Below, piece after piece: positions 26,434-34,963 of a DNA stretch of 64,000 bases. The notes beneath the pieces were generated by a model. That model was not told the origin of the DNA, did not search any database, and was given only the letters and a program-made list of their open reading frames with translations. The position numbers and the translations under genes were made by a program. Each line of letters begins with the position of its first letter. Position 1 is the stretch's first letter. The stretch is from Candidatus Borkfalkia ceftriaxoniphila (GTDB lineage Bacteria; Bacillota; Clostridia; Christensenellales; Borkfalkiaceae), in contig NZ_SDOZ01000002.1 of the NCBI RefSeq assembly GCF_004134775.1, forward strand, positions 1,772,005 to 1,836,004, given 5' to 3'.

Positions 26434-27713
26434 ATATCGAAAAAAAATACGGCGCCGTCATCGCGGGCGCGGGCGTTGCGGGGCTGTTCTGCGCCCTCAA
26501 TCTTCCCGCCGCTACAAAGGCGCTCGTTTTGAGCAAGGGCGCGCTGGACGAAAGCGATTCTTATCTCGCGCAGGGCGGCATTTGTATGCTGCGCGGCGAA
26601 GAGGATTTCGACGCCTACTTCAAGGACACCATGCGTGCGGGACATTTCGAAAACGACGAGAGGGCGGTCGAACAGATGATCCGCTCTTCTCCCGAGATCA
26701 TTGACGATCTTATAGGGTTCGGCGTGGAATTCGCCCGCGACGAAACGGGCGCGCTGCGCTTTACGCGCGAGGGCGGGCACTCCCGTCCGCGCATTCTCTT
26801 TCACGACGACGTCACGGGCCGCGAAATTACGAGCAAACTGCTGCGGGAAGCGAGATCGCGCAAAAATATTTCCTTTTCCGAATATACCGAAATGCTTGAC
26901 GTCGTCGAAGAAAAGGGCGTCTGCCGCGGCGTTGTCGTGAGGAAAGATTCAAAAATTTTCCCCGTCTATGCGGATAACGTCCTGCTCGCCGCGGGCGGCG
27001 TGGGCGGACTGTACGAAAACAGTACGAATTTCTCCCTGCTGACGGGCGACGCGGTGGCGATCGCACTTAAACACAGGATACGAACGCAGCACTTGAATTA
27101 CGTGCAGATCCACCCCACCACCTTTTATTCGGAAAAGGCGGGCAGGCGCTTTCTCATCTCCGAATCGGTGCGCGGCGAAGGCGCGTTTATTCTGGACGGC
27201 AAGGGCGAACGGTTCGTCAACGAACTTTTGCCCCGCGACATCGTCACCGCCGCCATTTACGCGAAGATGAAGGAACAAAATCTGAAACACGTCTGGCTGG
27301 ACGTAAGGCCGCTCGGCGAAAAGATGATCGCCGAACATTTTCCCACCATACGCGCGCGGTGTCTGGAAGAGGGATACGACCTGATGCGGCAGCCGATCCC
27401 CATCGTGCCCGCCCAGCATTATTTTATGGGCGGCATCGCCGTGAACGGGAAGGGCGAAACTTCCATGCCGCGCGTGTTCGCGGCGGGGGAGACCGCTTGC
27501 AACGGCGTACACGGCAAAAACCGCTTGGCGAGCAATTCGCTTTTGGAAAGCCTGATCTGGGCGAAACGGGCGGCGGAAACGATGGCTTTAAACGGCGTTT
27601 CCGACTCTATGCCCGCCGTTGATCTTTCCCGATACGAAAACTACGCCGCGCTCAAAGAAGAAAACCGGCGCGCGGTACTCGACGCAATGCAGGAGGAGGA
27701 ACAATATGATTGA
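26430..27713 (+). CDS. nadB: L-aspartate oxidase
   Basis: FAD enzyme oxidising L-aspartate to iminoaspartate, the substrate of NadA. The FAD-binding start is YGAVIAGAGVAGLFCALNL; ESDSYLAQGGICMLRGEED matches the family's SxxAQGG motif; REGGHSRPRILFHDD, NYVQIHPTTFYS, QHYFMGGIAVNGKGETSMP and FAAGETACNGVHGKNRLASNSLLE are typical. At 427 residues it is about 100 shorter than the E. coli type, because the C-terminal helical bundle is largely absent. In anaerobes fumarate is a likely electron acceptor. It overlaps nadA by 4 nt and nadC by 8 nt. Confidence 0.94.
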   Translation: MNIEKKYGAVIAGAGVAGLFCALNLPAATKALVLSKGALDESDSYLAQGGICMLRGEEDFDAYFKDTMRAGHFENDERAVEQMIRSSPEIIDDLIGFGVEFARDETGALRFTREGGHSRPRILFHDDVTGREITSKLLREARSRKNISFSEYTEMLDVVEEKGVCRGVVVRKDSKIFPVYADNVLLAAGGVGGLYENSTNFSLLTGDAVAIALKHRIRTQHLNYVQIHPTTFYSEKAGRRFLISESVRGEGAFILDGKGERFVNELLPRDIVTAAIYAKMKEQNLKHVWLDVRPLGEKMIAEHFPTIRARCLEEGYDLMRQPIPIVPAQHYFMGGIAVNGKGETSMPRVFAAGETACNGVHGKNRLASNSLLESLIWAKRAAETMALNGVSDSMPAVDLSRYENYAALKEENRRAVLDAMQEEEQYD

Positions 27714-28563
27714 CGAAATTACTTTAAAGATCCATGCGGACGATCTGATCTTAATGGCGCTCAAAGAGGACGTGACCAACGAGGACGTTTCGACGGCGTG
27801 CGTGCTGCCCGCATACGCGGAAGGCGAGGCGGATCTGATCGCTAAGGAAGAGGGCGTCATCGCGGGGCTCTTTGTGTTCGGGCGCGTGTTTTCGCTGCTC
27901 AGCGACCGCGTGACGGTGGAATATCTGAAAAAGGACGGCGACCGCGTGAAAAAGGGCGATCTTCTCGCCAAAGTGCGCGGCGATATGCGCGCCATTTTGA
28001 CGGGCGAGCGCACCGCGCTCAACTATTTGCAGCGCATGAGCGGCGTCGCCACGTACACCGCGCGCCTTTGCGGTCTGTTGAAAGGGACGGGGATCCGCCT
28101 CGTGGATACGCGCAAGACCACGCCCAATATGCGCGTATTCGAAAAATACGCCGTGCGCGTCGGGGGCGGCGGCAGCCACCGCTATAACCTTTCGGACGCC
28201 ATTCTGCTCAAAGATAATCATATCGGCGCGGCGGGCGGCGTGAAACAGGCGGTCAGAGCCGCCAAAGAGTACGCCTCCTTCGTGATGAAAATTGAGGTGG
28301 AAACGGAAAATATGCAGATGGTGAAAGACGCCGTGGAAGCGGGCGCCGATATCATCATGCTGGACAACATGACGGACGAGGAAATGCGCGAGGCGGTGCG
28401 CTATATCGACCATCGCGCGATCGTCGAGTGTTCGGGCAACGTCACCCTGGAAAATATTTCCCGCCTTGCGGATATCGGCGTGGATATCGTGTCGTCGGGC
28501 GCGCTCACGCATTCCGCGCCCATTCTGGACGTATCCTTGAAAAATCTGCATCCCGTACGGTAA
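27706..28563 (+). CDS. nadC: nicotinate-nucleotide pyrophosphorylase (carboxylating)
   Basis: Converts quinolinate and PRPP to nicotinate mononucleotide, CO2 and pyrophosphate. 285 residues. The start at 27706 (MIDEITLKIHADDLILMALKED) is set by AGGAGGAGG just upstream. Motifs: EDVTNEDVST, GERTALNYLQRMSGVATYTA, VDTRKTTPNMRVFEKYAVRVGGGGSHRYNL split over the PRPP site, LKDNHIGAAGG, EVETENMQM, DIIMLDNM and VECSGNVTLENI. Third gene of nadABC-niaR, and translationally coupled to nadB. Confidence 0.97.
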   Translation: MIDEITLKIHADDLILMALKEDVTNEDVSTACVLPAYAEGEADLIAKEEGVIAGLFVFGRVFSLLSDRVTVEYLKKDGDRVKKGDLLAKVRGDMRAILTGERTALNYLQRMSGVATYTARLCGLLKGTGIRLVDTRKTTPNMRVFEKYAVRVGGGGSHRYNLSDAILLKDNHIGAAGGVKQAVRAAKEYASFVMKIEVETENMQMVKDAVEAGADIIMLDNMTDEEMREAVRYIDHRAIVECSGNVTLENISRLADIGVDIVSSGALTHSAPILDVSLKNLHPVR

Positions 28564-28588
28564 GAGTAACGATGAGGAGGGAGGAAGA

Positions 28589-29092
28589 TTGAACGGTGAA
28601 GAACGGCGGCGCGGGATCCTGAACGCTCTCGGTCAGGCTCCGCTTTCCGCAACGAAAATTTCCGAAAAATTCGGCGTGAGCCGACAGGTGATCGTGCAGG
28701 ATATCGCCCTTCTGCGCGCGGGCGGTCACCCCGTCATCGCCACCAACCGCGGCTATATCCTTTCCGAAAAGCGCTGTGAGCGCGTATTCAAGGTGCGGCA
28801 CACCGACGAAGAGACGGCGGAAGAATTGCTGCTCATCGTCGACGCGGGCGGAACGGTGGAGGACGTTTTCGTCAACCACAAGGTGTATGGGCGCATCAGC
28901 GCGGATATGCGCGTGCATGCGCGCGCGCAGGTGGAGGAAATGGTGGAAAAACTGAAAAGCGGAAAATCCACGCCGCTCAAACGCATCACTTCCGACTATC
29001 ATTACCACACGGTCAGCGCCGACAGCGAAGCGGTGCTCGACGGCATCGAAGAGAGTCTCCGCGTGCGCGGTTTTCTCATACCTAAAGTTTAA
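28589..29092 (+). CDS. niaR: NiaR-type niacin-responsive repressor
   Basis: A 167-residue regulator with an N-terminal HTH_11 winged helix (RRRGILNALGQAPLSATKISEKFGVSRQVIVQDIALLRA) and a C-terminal 3H domain. The 3H histidines are visible in VRHTDEE, FVNHKVYG, VHARAQ and DYHYHTV, matching the metal/niacin-binding fold of NiaR (YrxA). The start is a TTG at 28589 with GGAGGGAGGAAG ahead. Placement at the end of nadABC makes this an autoregulated NAD-synthesis operon; the predicted operator overlaps the nadA -35. Confidence 0.93.
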   Translation: MNGEERRRGILNALGQAPLSATKISEKFGVSRQVIVQDIALLRAGGHPVIATNRGYILSEKRCERVFKVRHTDEETAEELLLIVDAGGTVEDVFVNHKVYGRISADMRVHARAQVEEMVEKLKSGKSTPLKRITSDYHYHTVSADSEAVLDGIEESLRVRGFLIPKV

Positions 29093-29157
29093 AAAGCGGC
29101 GGAAAAGCGCAAAATCGTAAGGTGCGGAAAAATTTGGCGGCAACCTCGGCGATTTCG

Positions 29158-29186
29158 TTGACTTTTGCGCCGCCGTGTAATATAAT
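29158..29186 (+). promoter_or_regulatory. promoter of the riboswitch-controlled P-type ATPase
   Basis: TTGACT (29158-29163), 17-nt spacer, TATAAT (29181-29186). Transcription would begin near 29193, a few bases ahead of the aptamer. Confidence 0.82.
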
Positions 29187-29198
29187 AATAAAAAAATA

Positions 29199-29303
29199 AC
29201 TCGTGAGGGAGTAGTTAGCGCCCGTAATTTCTTTTGGGCGTGGCAAGTCTACAACCCGTGCCGTCAGGCATAGGCTTGTCTTAAATAATGAGACTCATGT
29301 AAC
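29199..29303 (+). ncRNA. yybP-ykoY (Mn2+) riboswitch aptamer
   Basis: The leader carries the hallmarks of the yybP-ykoY class: a GGGAGTAG block (29207-29214) at the base, a helix CGCCC/GGGCG (29219-29223 with 29236-29240), a second arm GCAAGTCTA/TAGGCTTGT capped by a GTGCC-GTCA-GGCAT hairpin, and the closing GAGACTC block (29290-29296). The basal stem can form between CGTGA (29202-29206) and TCATG (29295-29299). This class senses Mn2+ and often precedes P-type cation ATPases of the kind found directly downstream. The helices were assigned by eye. Confidence 0.82.
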
Positions 29304-29349
29304 GCACAAAACGTTTACATGGGATCATTTTCGTCTTTTTTCGCTTGTT

Positions 29350-29393
29350 TTGAACTCATGTACGCGTCTGCGTGCGTGAGTTTTTTGTTTTTA
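29350..29393 (+). terminator. riboswitch expression-platform terminator
   Basis: A 12-bp stem with a few G-U pairs (AACTCATGTACG ... CGTGCGTGAGTT) followed by a T-run, about 20 nt before the ATPase start. Its left arm resembles the 3' strand of the aptamer basal stem (ACTCATGTAACG, 29293-29304), and its right arm can pair with either, so metal binding can switch between termination and read-through. Confidence 0.75.
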
Positions 29394-29413
29394 CCGTCGG
29401 GAGGTTAGTAGTA

Positions 29414-32086
29414 GTGGCATTTTTCAATACGGACACGGAGTCCGTGGTAAGAGATTTCGAATCAGACGCCCGGTCGGGGCTTTCGCCCGAACAGGTAAAG
29501 CGCAACGCCGAAAGATACGGCACGAACGAATTTACCCGTACCAAGCCCAAATCGCTTTTCCGCCGCATCTTCGAGGCGGCGACCGAGCCCATGCTCATCC
29601 TGCTCATCTTCGCCTGGATCATCACCATGGCGGTGAACATCGTGCGCGAAGTGCAGAACCCCGGAACGGGCGACTTTTTCGAGGTCATCGGCATCGTCTT
29701 TGCGATCGCCGTGTCCGTCGTCCTGACCGTGGTCATGGAAGGCCGCAGCGCCAAGGCGTTCGCGGAACTCAACAAGATCAAAGAGGGCATCGAGATCAAA
29801 GTAGTGCGCGGCGGCGTGGTGCAGTACGTTCCCCAACAGGAGATCGTCGCCGGCGATATCGTCTATGTGGAAACGGGCAACAAGATCCCCGCGGACGGCA
29901 GGCTTTTGGAAAGCAAATCCCTTCTGTGCGACGAATCCTCGCTCACGGGCGAGAGCATGCCCGTGGAAAAGAACGCGGACGCGGTATTCGAATCGGAAAA
30001 CGTACCCGTTGCGGAGCGGGTAAATATGCTCTATTCGGGCTGTTTCATCACGGGCGGCACGGGTAAAATGGTCGTCACGAACGTGGGCGACAATACCGAG
30101 TTCGGGCTGATCGCGCGCGAGATCCAGACGGACAAGGGCGGTCAGACGCCCTTGCAGGAAAAAATGGCGCGCCTCGGCAAGGTCATCACCCTGATCGGTT
30201 CGGCGGCGGCTGCGCTCATCTTTATCATTCAACTCATCGTCCTGTGCGTGCAGGGGGCGGCATCTTTCGAGAGCGTGAGCAATATTTTCATCACCAGCAT
30301 CGTGCTCATCGTGGCGGCGGTGCCCGAAGGCCTTCCCACCATCGTGGCGATCTCCCTATCCATCAATATCGCGCGCATGGCGAAACAGAACGCGCTCGTC
30401 AAAAAGATGATCGCCTGCGAGACCATCGGCTGTATCAACGTCATCTGTTCGGATAAGACGGGTACGCTCACCGAAAACCGCATGACCGTCGTGGGCGCGT
30501 ATACCGACGGAAAGATGCGCGGCGCGGGCGAAACGTGCGATCCTCTCATGCTGCAAAACTGCTGTATCAACAGTACGGCGGATCTCTTCGAAAACGAGAA
30601 CGGCGTCACCTTCGTGGGCAATCCCACCGAATGCGCGCTGCTCGTCAATGCCGAAAAGTGCGGGCTTGCCTACAAGGAAGTGCGCGCCGCGGCGAAAGTG
30701 TGCGACCTGTATCCTTTCTCTTCGGATACCAAAAACATGACCACCGCCGTGGAAACGGACAAGGGGATCGTCGTGTACTCCAAGGGCAGCCCCGAAAAGA
30801 TTCTTTCCCTCTGTAACATGACGGAGAAAGAGCGCGAGAACGCGGAAAAAGAAATTACCGCCCAGCAGGAAAAGGCGTGCCGCGTGCTTGCCTTTGCGCA
30901 TAAAGTCGTGCCGTCCCGCCCGAAAGACCGCGAGGACGCGGAGAGCGGGCTGATTTTCGACGGGTTCGCCTCGATCACCGACCCGCTGCGCGCCGAGGTG
31001 TACGACGCGGTCAAGACCTGCCAGAGCGCGGGCATCGACATCAAGATGCTCACGGGCGACAACATCGTGACCGCCTCCGCCATCGCGCGCGAACTGAACA
31101 TATTGGACGAGGAGCATATCGCCGTGGAAGCGTCCGCGCTCGAATCGCTCTCCGACGAGGAGTTTTCGGACGTTCTGCCCAAGATCCGCGTCATCGCGCG
31201 CAGCACGCCGCTTCTGAAAATGCGCGTCGTCAAGGAACTCGAATCCAAGGGCAACGTGGTCGCCGTCACGGGCGACGGCATCAACGACGCGCCCGCCCTC
31301 AAAAATGCCGACGTCGGCATCGCCATGGGCATTTCGGGGACGGAAGTTTCCAAAGAGGCGAGCGATATCGTGCTCTTGAACGATTCCTTTTCCACCATCG
31401 CCACCACCGTCAAGTGGGGCAGGGGCATTTACGAAAATTTCAAGCGCTTTATCCAGTTTCAACTGACCGTCAACGTGTCTTCCTTTATCATGGTTTTCGC
31501 GTCCGTCATCATTCGTTTAATTATTCCGGATTTTACAATGCCCTTTACCGCGCTCGAACTTCTGTGGATCAATATTATCATGGACGGCCCGCCCGCGCTG
31601 ACGCTCGGATTGGAGCCGATGAGCGACAATCTCATGAAAAACAAGCCCACGGCGCGCGGCGAGAGCATCGTGTCCGCGAAAATGCTGCGGCGCATCGTGC
31701 TCAACGGCGTTTACGTTTCCGTGATATGCCTTATGCAGCACCTTTTCAACTTCCTCGGCGTGCCCGAAGGGAACGAGGCGATGATGTCCTCCGTCATCTT
31801 TACGCTGTTCGTGTTGTTCCAACTGTTTAACGCCTTCAACTGCCGCGAACTCGGCAAAGAGAGCATCTTCAAAAATCTCTTCAAAAACAGACTGATGCTG
31901 TTGAGTTTTGCCGTCACGTTCGCCTTGCAGGTCGTCATCACGCAGTTCGGCGGGCTGTTCTTCGACACCGTGCCGCTGGATGCGCTCATGTGGCTCAAAG
32001 TCGTCGCGCTCGCTTTCAGTATCGTCCTTTTGAACGAATTGGTCAAACTCGTCGAACGCCTGTTCGGGAAAAAGAAAACAAATTAA
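29414..32086 (+). CDS. P-type cation-transporting ATPase (calcium/manganese type), riboswitch-controlled
   Basis: P2-type ATPase, 891 residues. The GTG at 29414 (VAFFNTDTESVVRDFESDARSG) is chosen because GGGAGG lies at about 29400 and the upstream open frame runs through the terminator. It has the N-terminal cation-ATPase domain (LSPEQVKRNAERYGTNEF), actuator LTGES, phosphorylation site ICSDKTGTLTENRMT, hinge TGDGINDAPALKNADVGIAMG, the membrane motif VAAVPEGLPT (helix 4) and a C-terminal cation_ATPase_C domain. The PEGLP motif marks a SERCA/PMCA-like pump. The Mn2+ riboswitch ahead of it suggests Mn2+ (and perhaps Ca2+) efflux. Confidence 0.93.
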   Translation: MAFFNTDTESVVRDFESDARSGLSPEQVKRNAERYGTNEFTRTKPKSLFRRIFEAATEPMLILLIFAWIITMAVNIVREVQNPGTGDFFEVIGIVFAIAVSVVLTVVMEGRSAKAFAELNKIKEGIEIKVVRGGVVQYVPQQEIVAGDIVYVETGNKIPADGRLLESKSLLCDESSLTGESMPVEKNADAVFESENVPVAERVNMLYSGCFITGGTGKMVVTNVGDNTEFGLIAREIQTDKGGQTPLQEKMARLGKVITLIGSAAAALIFIIQLIVLCVQGAASFESVSNIFITSIVLIVAAVPEGLPTIVAISLSINIARMAKQNALVKKMIACETIGCINVICSDKTGTLTENRMTVVGAYTDGKMRGAGETCDPLMLQNCCINSTADLFENENGVTFVGNPTECALLVNAEKCGLAYKEVRAAAKVCDLYPFSSDTKNMTTAVETDKGIVVYSKGSPEKILSLCNMTEKERENAEKEITAQQEKACRVLAFAHKVVPSRPKDREDAESGLIFDGFASITDPLRAEVYDAVKTCQSAGIDIKMLTGDNIVTASAIARELNILDEEHIAVEASALESLSDEEFSDVLPKIRVIARSTPLLKMRVVKELESKGNVVAVTGDGINDAPALKNADVGIAMGISGTEVSKEASDIVLLNDSFSTIATTVKWGRGIYENFKRFIQFQLTVNVSSFIMVFASVIIRLIIPDFTMPFTALELLWINIIMDGPPALTLGLEPMSDNLMKNKPTARGESIVSAKMLRRIVLNGVYVSVICLMQHLFNFLGVPEGNEAMMSSVIFTLFVLFQLFNAFNCRELGKESIFKNLFKNRLMLLSFAVTFALQVVITQFGGLFFDTVPLDALMWLKVVALAFSIVLLNELVKLVERLFGKKKTN

Positions 32087-32090
32087 CAAG

Positions 32091-32117
32091 ATCCCCCGAT
32101 TTTTCGGGGGATTTTTT
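32091..32117 (+). terminator. terminator after the P-type ATPase
   Basis: Stem ATCCCCCGA / TCGGGGGAT with a T4 loop and a run of T. Confidence 0.93.
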
Positions 32118-32124
32118 CAATATC

Positions 32125-32153
32125 TTGACTTTTATGATACAATCTGTTACAAT
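32125..32153 (+). promoter_or_regulatory. promoter of the PduB-like gene
   Basis: TTGACT (32125-32130), 17-nt spacer, TACAAT (32148-32153). The ATG at 32163 is only 10 nt beyond the -10, so the mRNA would have almost no leader. Confidence 0.75.
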
Positions 32154-32162
32154 GTGTTTATC

Positions 32163-32879
32163 ATGGATGTGACTTCTATTTCCAAAAATTGCACGCGCAC
32201 CGAATTTGTCGGGACCGCCGTTTTAGATACCATCGGCCTCGTCATCAGCGGCGCGGACGAACAATTGTTACGGCAGATGGGTTTGGGTATGAAATACCGC
32301 TCGCTCGGCGTGTACAGTTCGCGCACGGGCGCGGCGGGGCAACTCACCGCGCTGGACGAGGCGGTCAAGTCCACGAATACCGAAATTCTTTCCGTCGAAC
32401 TGCCGCGCGACACGAAAGGCTGGGGCGGGCACGGAAATTACGCCGTCATCGGCGGCGATACGCCCTCCGACGTGAGAAGGGCGATCGAGATCGCGCTTTC
32501 GCTCACCGATAAGTATGCAGGGGAATTGTATATCAGCGAGGCGGGGCATCTGGAATTCGCCTATTCTTCGAGTGCGGGCAAGGTGCTCGAAAAGGCGTTC
32601 GGCGCAAAACTCGGGCAGGCGTTCGGCTTTTTGGCGGGCTCGCCCGCGTCCATCGGGCTGGTGATGGCGGATAACGCCGTCAAGGCGGCGGAAGTGGAGA
32701 TCGTCAACTACATGACGCCCGACAAGGGAACGCGGCACTCCAACGAAGTGATCCTCGCGTTTTCGGGCAAAGCGGACAATGTAAAAGAAGCCGTGCTCTC
32801 CGCGCGGCAGTTGGGGTTGGAACTTTTGATCGCGATGGGGAGTTATCCGAACGTTCCGGGAACTTCCTATCTTGGATGA
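32163..32879 (+). CDS. PduB/BMC-T-like bacterial microcompartment shell protein (orphan)
   Basis: A 238-residue protein matching the tandem BMC-domain (BMC-T) shell protein PduB. The first BMC repeat contains TEFVGTAVLDTIGLVISGADE, YRSLGVYSSRTGAAGQ, DEAVKSTNTEILSVELPRDTKG and GHGNYAVIGG; the second contains EAGHLEFAYSSSAG, FGFLAGSPASIGLVMADNAVKAAEV and HSNEVILAFSG. PduB homologues form pseudohexameric trimers in the shell facets and have a slightly longer N-terminus. Starts: ATG at 32163 or an in-frame GTG at 32154; neither has a Shine-Dalgarno. No other shell, encapsulated-enzyme or signature genes occur nearby, so this is a lone shell gene with its own promoter. Confidence 0.88.
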   Translation: MDVTSISKNCTRTEFVGTAVLDTIGLVISGADEQLLRQMGLGMKYRSLGVYSSRTGAAGQLTALDEAVKSTNTEILSVELPRDTKGWGGHGNYAVIGGDTPSDVRRAIEIALSLTDKYAGELYISEAGHLEFAYSSSAGKVLEKAFGAKLGQAFGFLAGSPASIGLVMADNAVKAAEVEIVNYMTPDKGTRHSNEVILAFSGKADNVKEAVLSARQLGLELLIAMGSYPNVPGTSYLG

Positions 32880-32903
32880 CATATAATAAGGAAAGAGGGA
32901 ATT

Positions 32904-34868
32904 ATGAAAAAAATACTGGTGTTTTTGTTGGTCTGCGTGCTGGCGCTCGGTTTTGCAGGGTGCGCGGATAAAAGGATCGAGGCAAACCGCCCGCCGACCG
33001 ATCAGGTCGAGGGCGGCGGCAAAGAGGACGAAACGGAAAAGCCGGACGACAAGGACGATGATTTTTCCGTGAGCGACACCGTCGAACTGTACAGTTGTAC
33101 CTTTCGCGGCACGGCGGCAAAAAAGGAATCGTCTTTGCGGGCGGTTTCTTCCGCCGCGTATCTTAAAGAGGGCGACACGTTTTATATCGACGTGACGCTC
33201 ATCGATCTGGAAGATACCGTCGATTTTATCTATACGGTCGTCATCAACGGGATCAAATACAGAAATTCCGACGGCGTGCTTGGAAATACCGAACGCGACC
33301 GCAAGGAAAAGACCGTGACGTTTTCCGTCGAACTCGTCTACGACGGCGTGACCGATACATACGGTATCGACGATATCGTCATCATGAGCGATCTTTCCAT
33401 CCGTTATTACGTGACCATTGCCGACGAGTATAAGCCCGTCGTTCTTCCCACGCGCACGGGGGACGGCACGGAGGAAAATCCTTATCTCATCTACAACGCG
33501 GAAATGCTGCTCGATATGATCGAATATCCTGCGGGCACTTATTTCAGACAGGCGAACGACATCGACCTTTCCGCCGTGGATACGGGCGAAAAATATCAGA
33601 ACGGCGAAAATGCGCCCGTAGACCGTTGGAAACCCATCGGCACGGCCGCATATCCTTTCCGCAGCCATTTTGACGGAAACGGCTTCAAGATCGCCCGCCT
33701 TTCCATACAGCGATTCGATTGGAGTTATCAGTCGGAAGGCGTCGGGCTTTTCGGCTATGCGGAAAACTGTGAATTCAAAAACGTGACCTTGGAAGATTAC
33801 CGCGTCGAAGTGCGTTACACCCGCACGGTGGGCGCGCTCGTCGGTTTTGCGCAGAACTGCGTAGTGACCGACTGTAAACTGGTACAGGGCAGAAAAGAAA
33901 ATTTCGAAAGCGGCAGTTGGTCGTTCAGCAATATGGGCGGGCTCGTCGGATTTGCGAACCAGAGTTATATAGAAGGTTGCAGCGTCACGAGCGATCTGGG
34001 GCTTTTCGGAGAAAGCCCCACGGTGTATCCGCGCGTCGGTATGCTCGGCGGCGTGGTGGGCGAATTGCGCCGGAGCGTCATGCTGAATTGTAAATTCAGC
34101 GGGAAAATAGAGAGCGGTATTGTCGCGGGCGGCGTCGTGGGGCGCTGCGACGAGGCGGTCATCGCGGGCTGCGAGAGCGACGCGAATATTTATTCCGCGC
34201 TGATCGCGGGCGGCATTGTAGGTCAATTGTGGCGCAGCAATCTGATGATGTCCGCATTCAGCGGCGTCATTTCCTTTCCCGAGCGGGCGGATATGCCCAT
34301 CGGCGAATATACGTACTTCGGCGGGATCGTCGGGGACGCCGGGGTAGAATACGGTTCCTATTCCGACTTGCTCGACGGCGTGATGACAAAGAGCGAGATC
34401 CGTGGCTGTAAATTTTCGGGCGAGATCCGCAACGAGTCGTATATGGGCGATCTGTACCGCGCATTAGCGGGCGGCATATGCGCCAGATTGTACGATTGCG
34501 AAATTTCCGACGCGGAGGTATGCGGGGCTTTCATCATAGCCGACAGCGCGTTCGCGCTGGCAGCCTTGAACGGCGGCGGGGAAGGTTGGATCGAGGGATC
34601 CGTGGTCGGCGATGTCGATTTGGAAGCAATGTCGGGCATGGGCAGCGTAGCGGACGGCGTTGTTTGTCACAACGTTTATGTCGACAGCGAAAGTTACTTT
34701 GCCGACGGCTCCGACGCGGTTGCCATCGTCGATTGGCAAGCACAGGCGGAAAATATTCAACTTTCGGATGCATGGTCGCGCGGCAGCGGCAGACCGACAC
34801 TCCTGTATGCGGGTATTCTTCCCGACGAAATTCTGCAACAAATCAAAGATATGATGCCTCCCGTTTAG
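32904..34868 (+). CDS. lipoprotein with GLUG-like beta-helix repeats
   Basis: A 654-residue secreted lipoprotein. Signal peptide MKKILVFLLVCVLALGFAGC with lipobox cysteine at residue 20, then an acidic Asp/Glu/Lys linker (about 25-55), a beta-rich domain to about 180, and from about 190 (GDGTEENPYLIYNAEMLLDM) a right-handed beta-helix built of GLUG-like turns: FRQANDIDLS, FDGNGFKIARLSI, GLFGYAENCEFKNVTL, GALVGFAQNCVVTDC, GGLVGFANQSYIEGC and so on. Such domains occur in surface adhesins and proteases of gut Bacillota. The first line of the repeat resembles the 'GDGTxxNPYLI' lead-in typical of these proteins. The terminator starts within the last codons. Confidence 0.8.
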   Translation: MKKILVFLLVCVLALGFAGCADKRIEANRPPTDQVEGGGKEDETEKPDDKDDDFSVSDTVELYSCTFRGTAAKKESSLRAVSSAAYLKEGDTFYIDVTLIDLEDTVDFIYTVVINGIKYRNSDGVLGNTERDRKEKTVTFSVELVYDGVTDTYGIDDIVIMSDLSIRYYVTIADEYKPVVLPTRTGDGTEENPYLIYNAEMLLDMIEYPAGTYFRQANDIDLSAVDTGEKYQNGENAPVDRWKPIGTAAYPFRSHFDGNGFKIARLSIQRFDWSYQSEGVGLFGYAENCEFKNVTLEDYRVEVRYTRTVGALVGFAQNCVVTDCKLVQGRKENFESGSWSFSNMGGLVGFANQSYIEGCSVTSDLGLFGESPTVYPRVGMLGGVVGELRRSVMLNCKFSGKIESGIVAGGVVGRCDEAVIAGCESDANIYSALIAGGIVGQLWRSNLMMSAFSGVISFPERADMPIGEYTYFGGIVGDAGVEYGSYSDLLDGVMTKSEIRGCKFSGEIRNESYMGDLYRALAGGICARLYDCEISDAEVCGAFIIADSAFALAALNGGGEGWIEGSVVGDVDLEAMSGMGSVADGVVCHNVYVDSESYFADGSDAVAIVDWQAQAENIQLSDAWSRGSGRPTLLYAGILPDEILQQIKDMMPPV

Positions 34869-34884
34869 GGGGCATCTTTTTTTA
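34853..34884 (+). terminator. terminator overlapping the lipoprotein stop codon
   Basis: Stem GATGCCTCC / GGGGGCATC with the TAG stop in the loop region, then eight T. Confidence 0.93.
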
Positions 34885-34892
34885 TAAAAATC

Positions 34893-34921
34893 TTGACAAG
34901 CGCGGCGGCGCGTGATATAAT
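34893..34921 (+). promoter_or_regulatory. promoter of the sugar-operon LacI gene
   Basis: Perfect TTGACA (34893-34898), 17-nt spacer, TATAAT (34916-34921). Confidence 0.92.
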
Positions 34922-34936
34922 CGGATCAACAAAGAT

Positions 34937-34950
34937 CGTGCACGTGCACG
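34937..34950. promoter_or_regulatory. LacI operator 1 (before lacI-xylB)
   Basis: A perfect 14-bp palindrome, CGTGCACGTGCACG, with the central CG typical of LacI-family sites, about 9 nt beyond the predicted transcription start. The identical sequence recurs before xylB at 36003-36016. Confidence 0.88.
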
Positions 34951-34963
34951 CAAGGAAGATATA

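Noticed and set aside
32268..34226. A 652-residue open frame on the minus strand opposite the BMC and lipoprotein genes
   Set aside because: It is the antisense shadow of two well-supported plus-strand genes, rich in His/Arg/Phe as expected from reverse reading of GC-rich codons.
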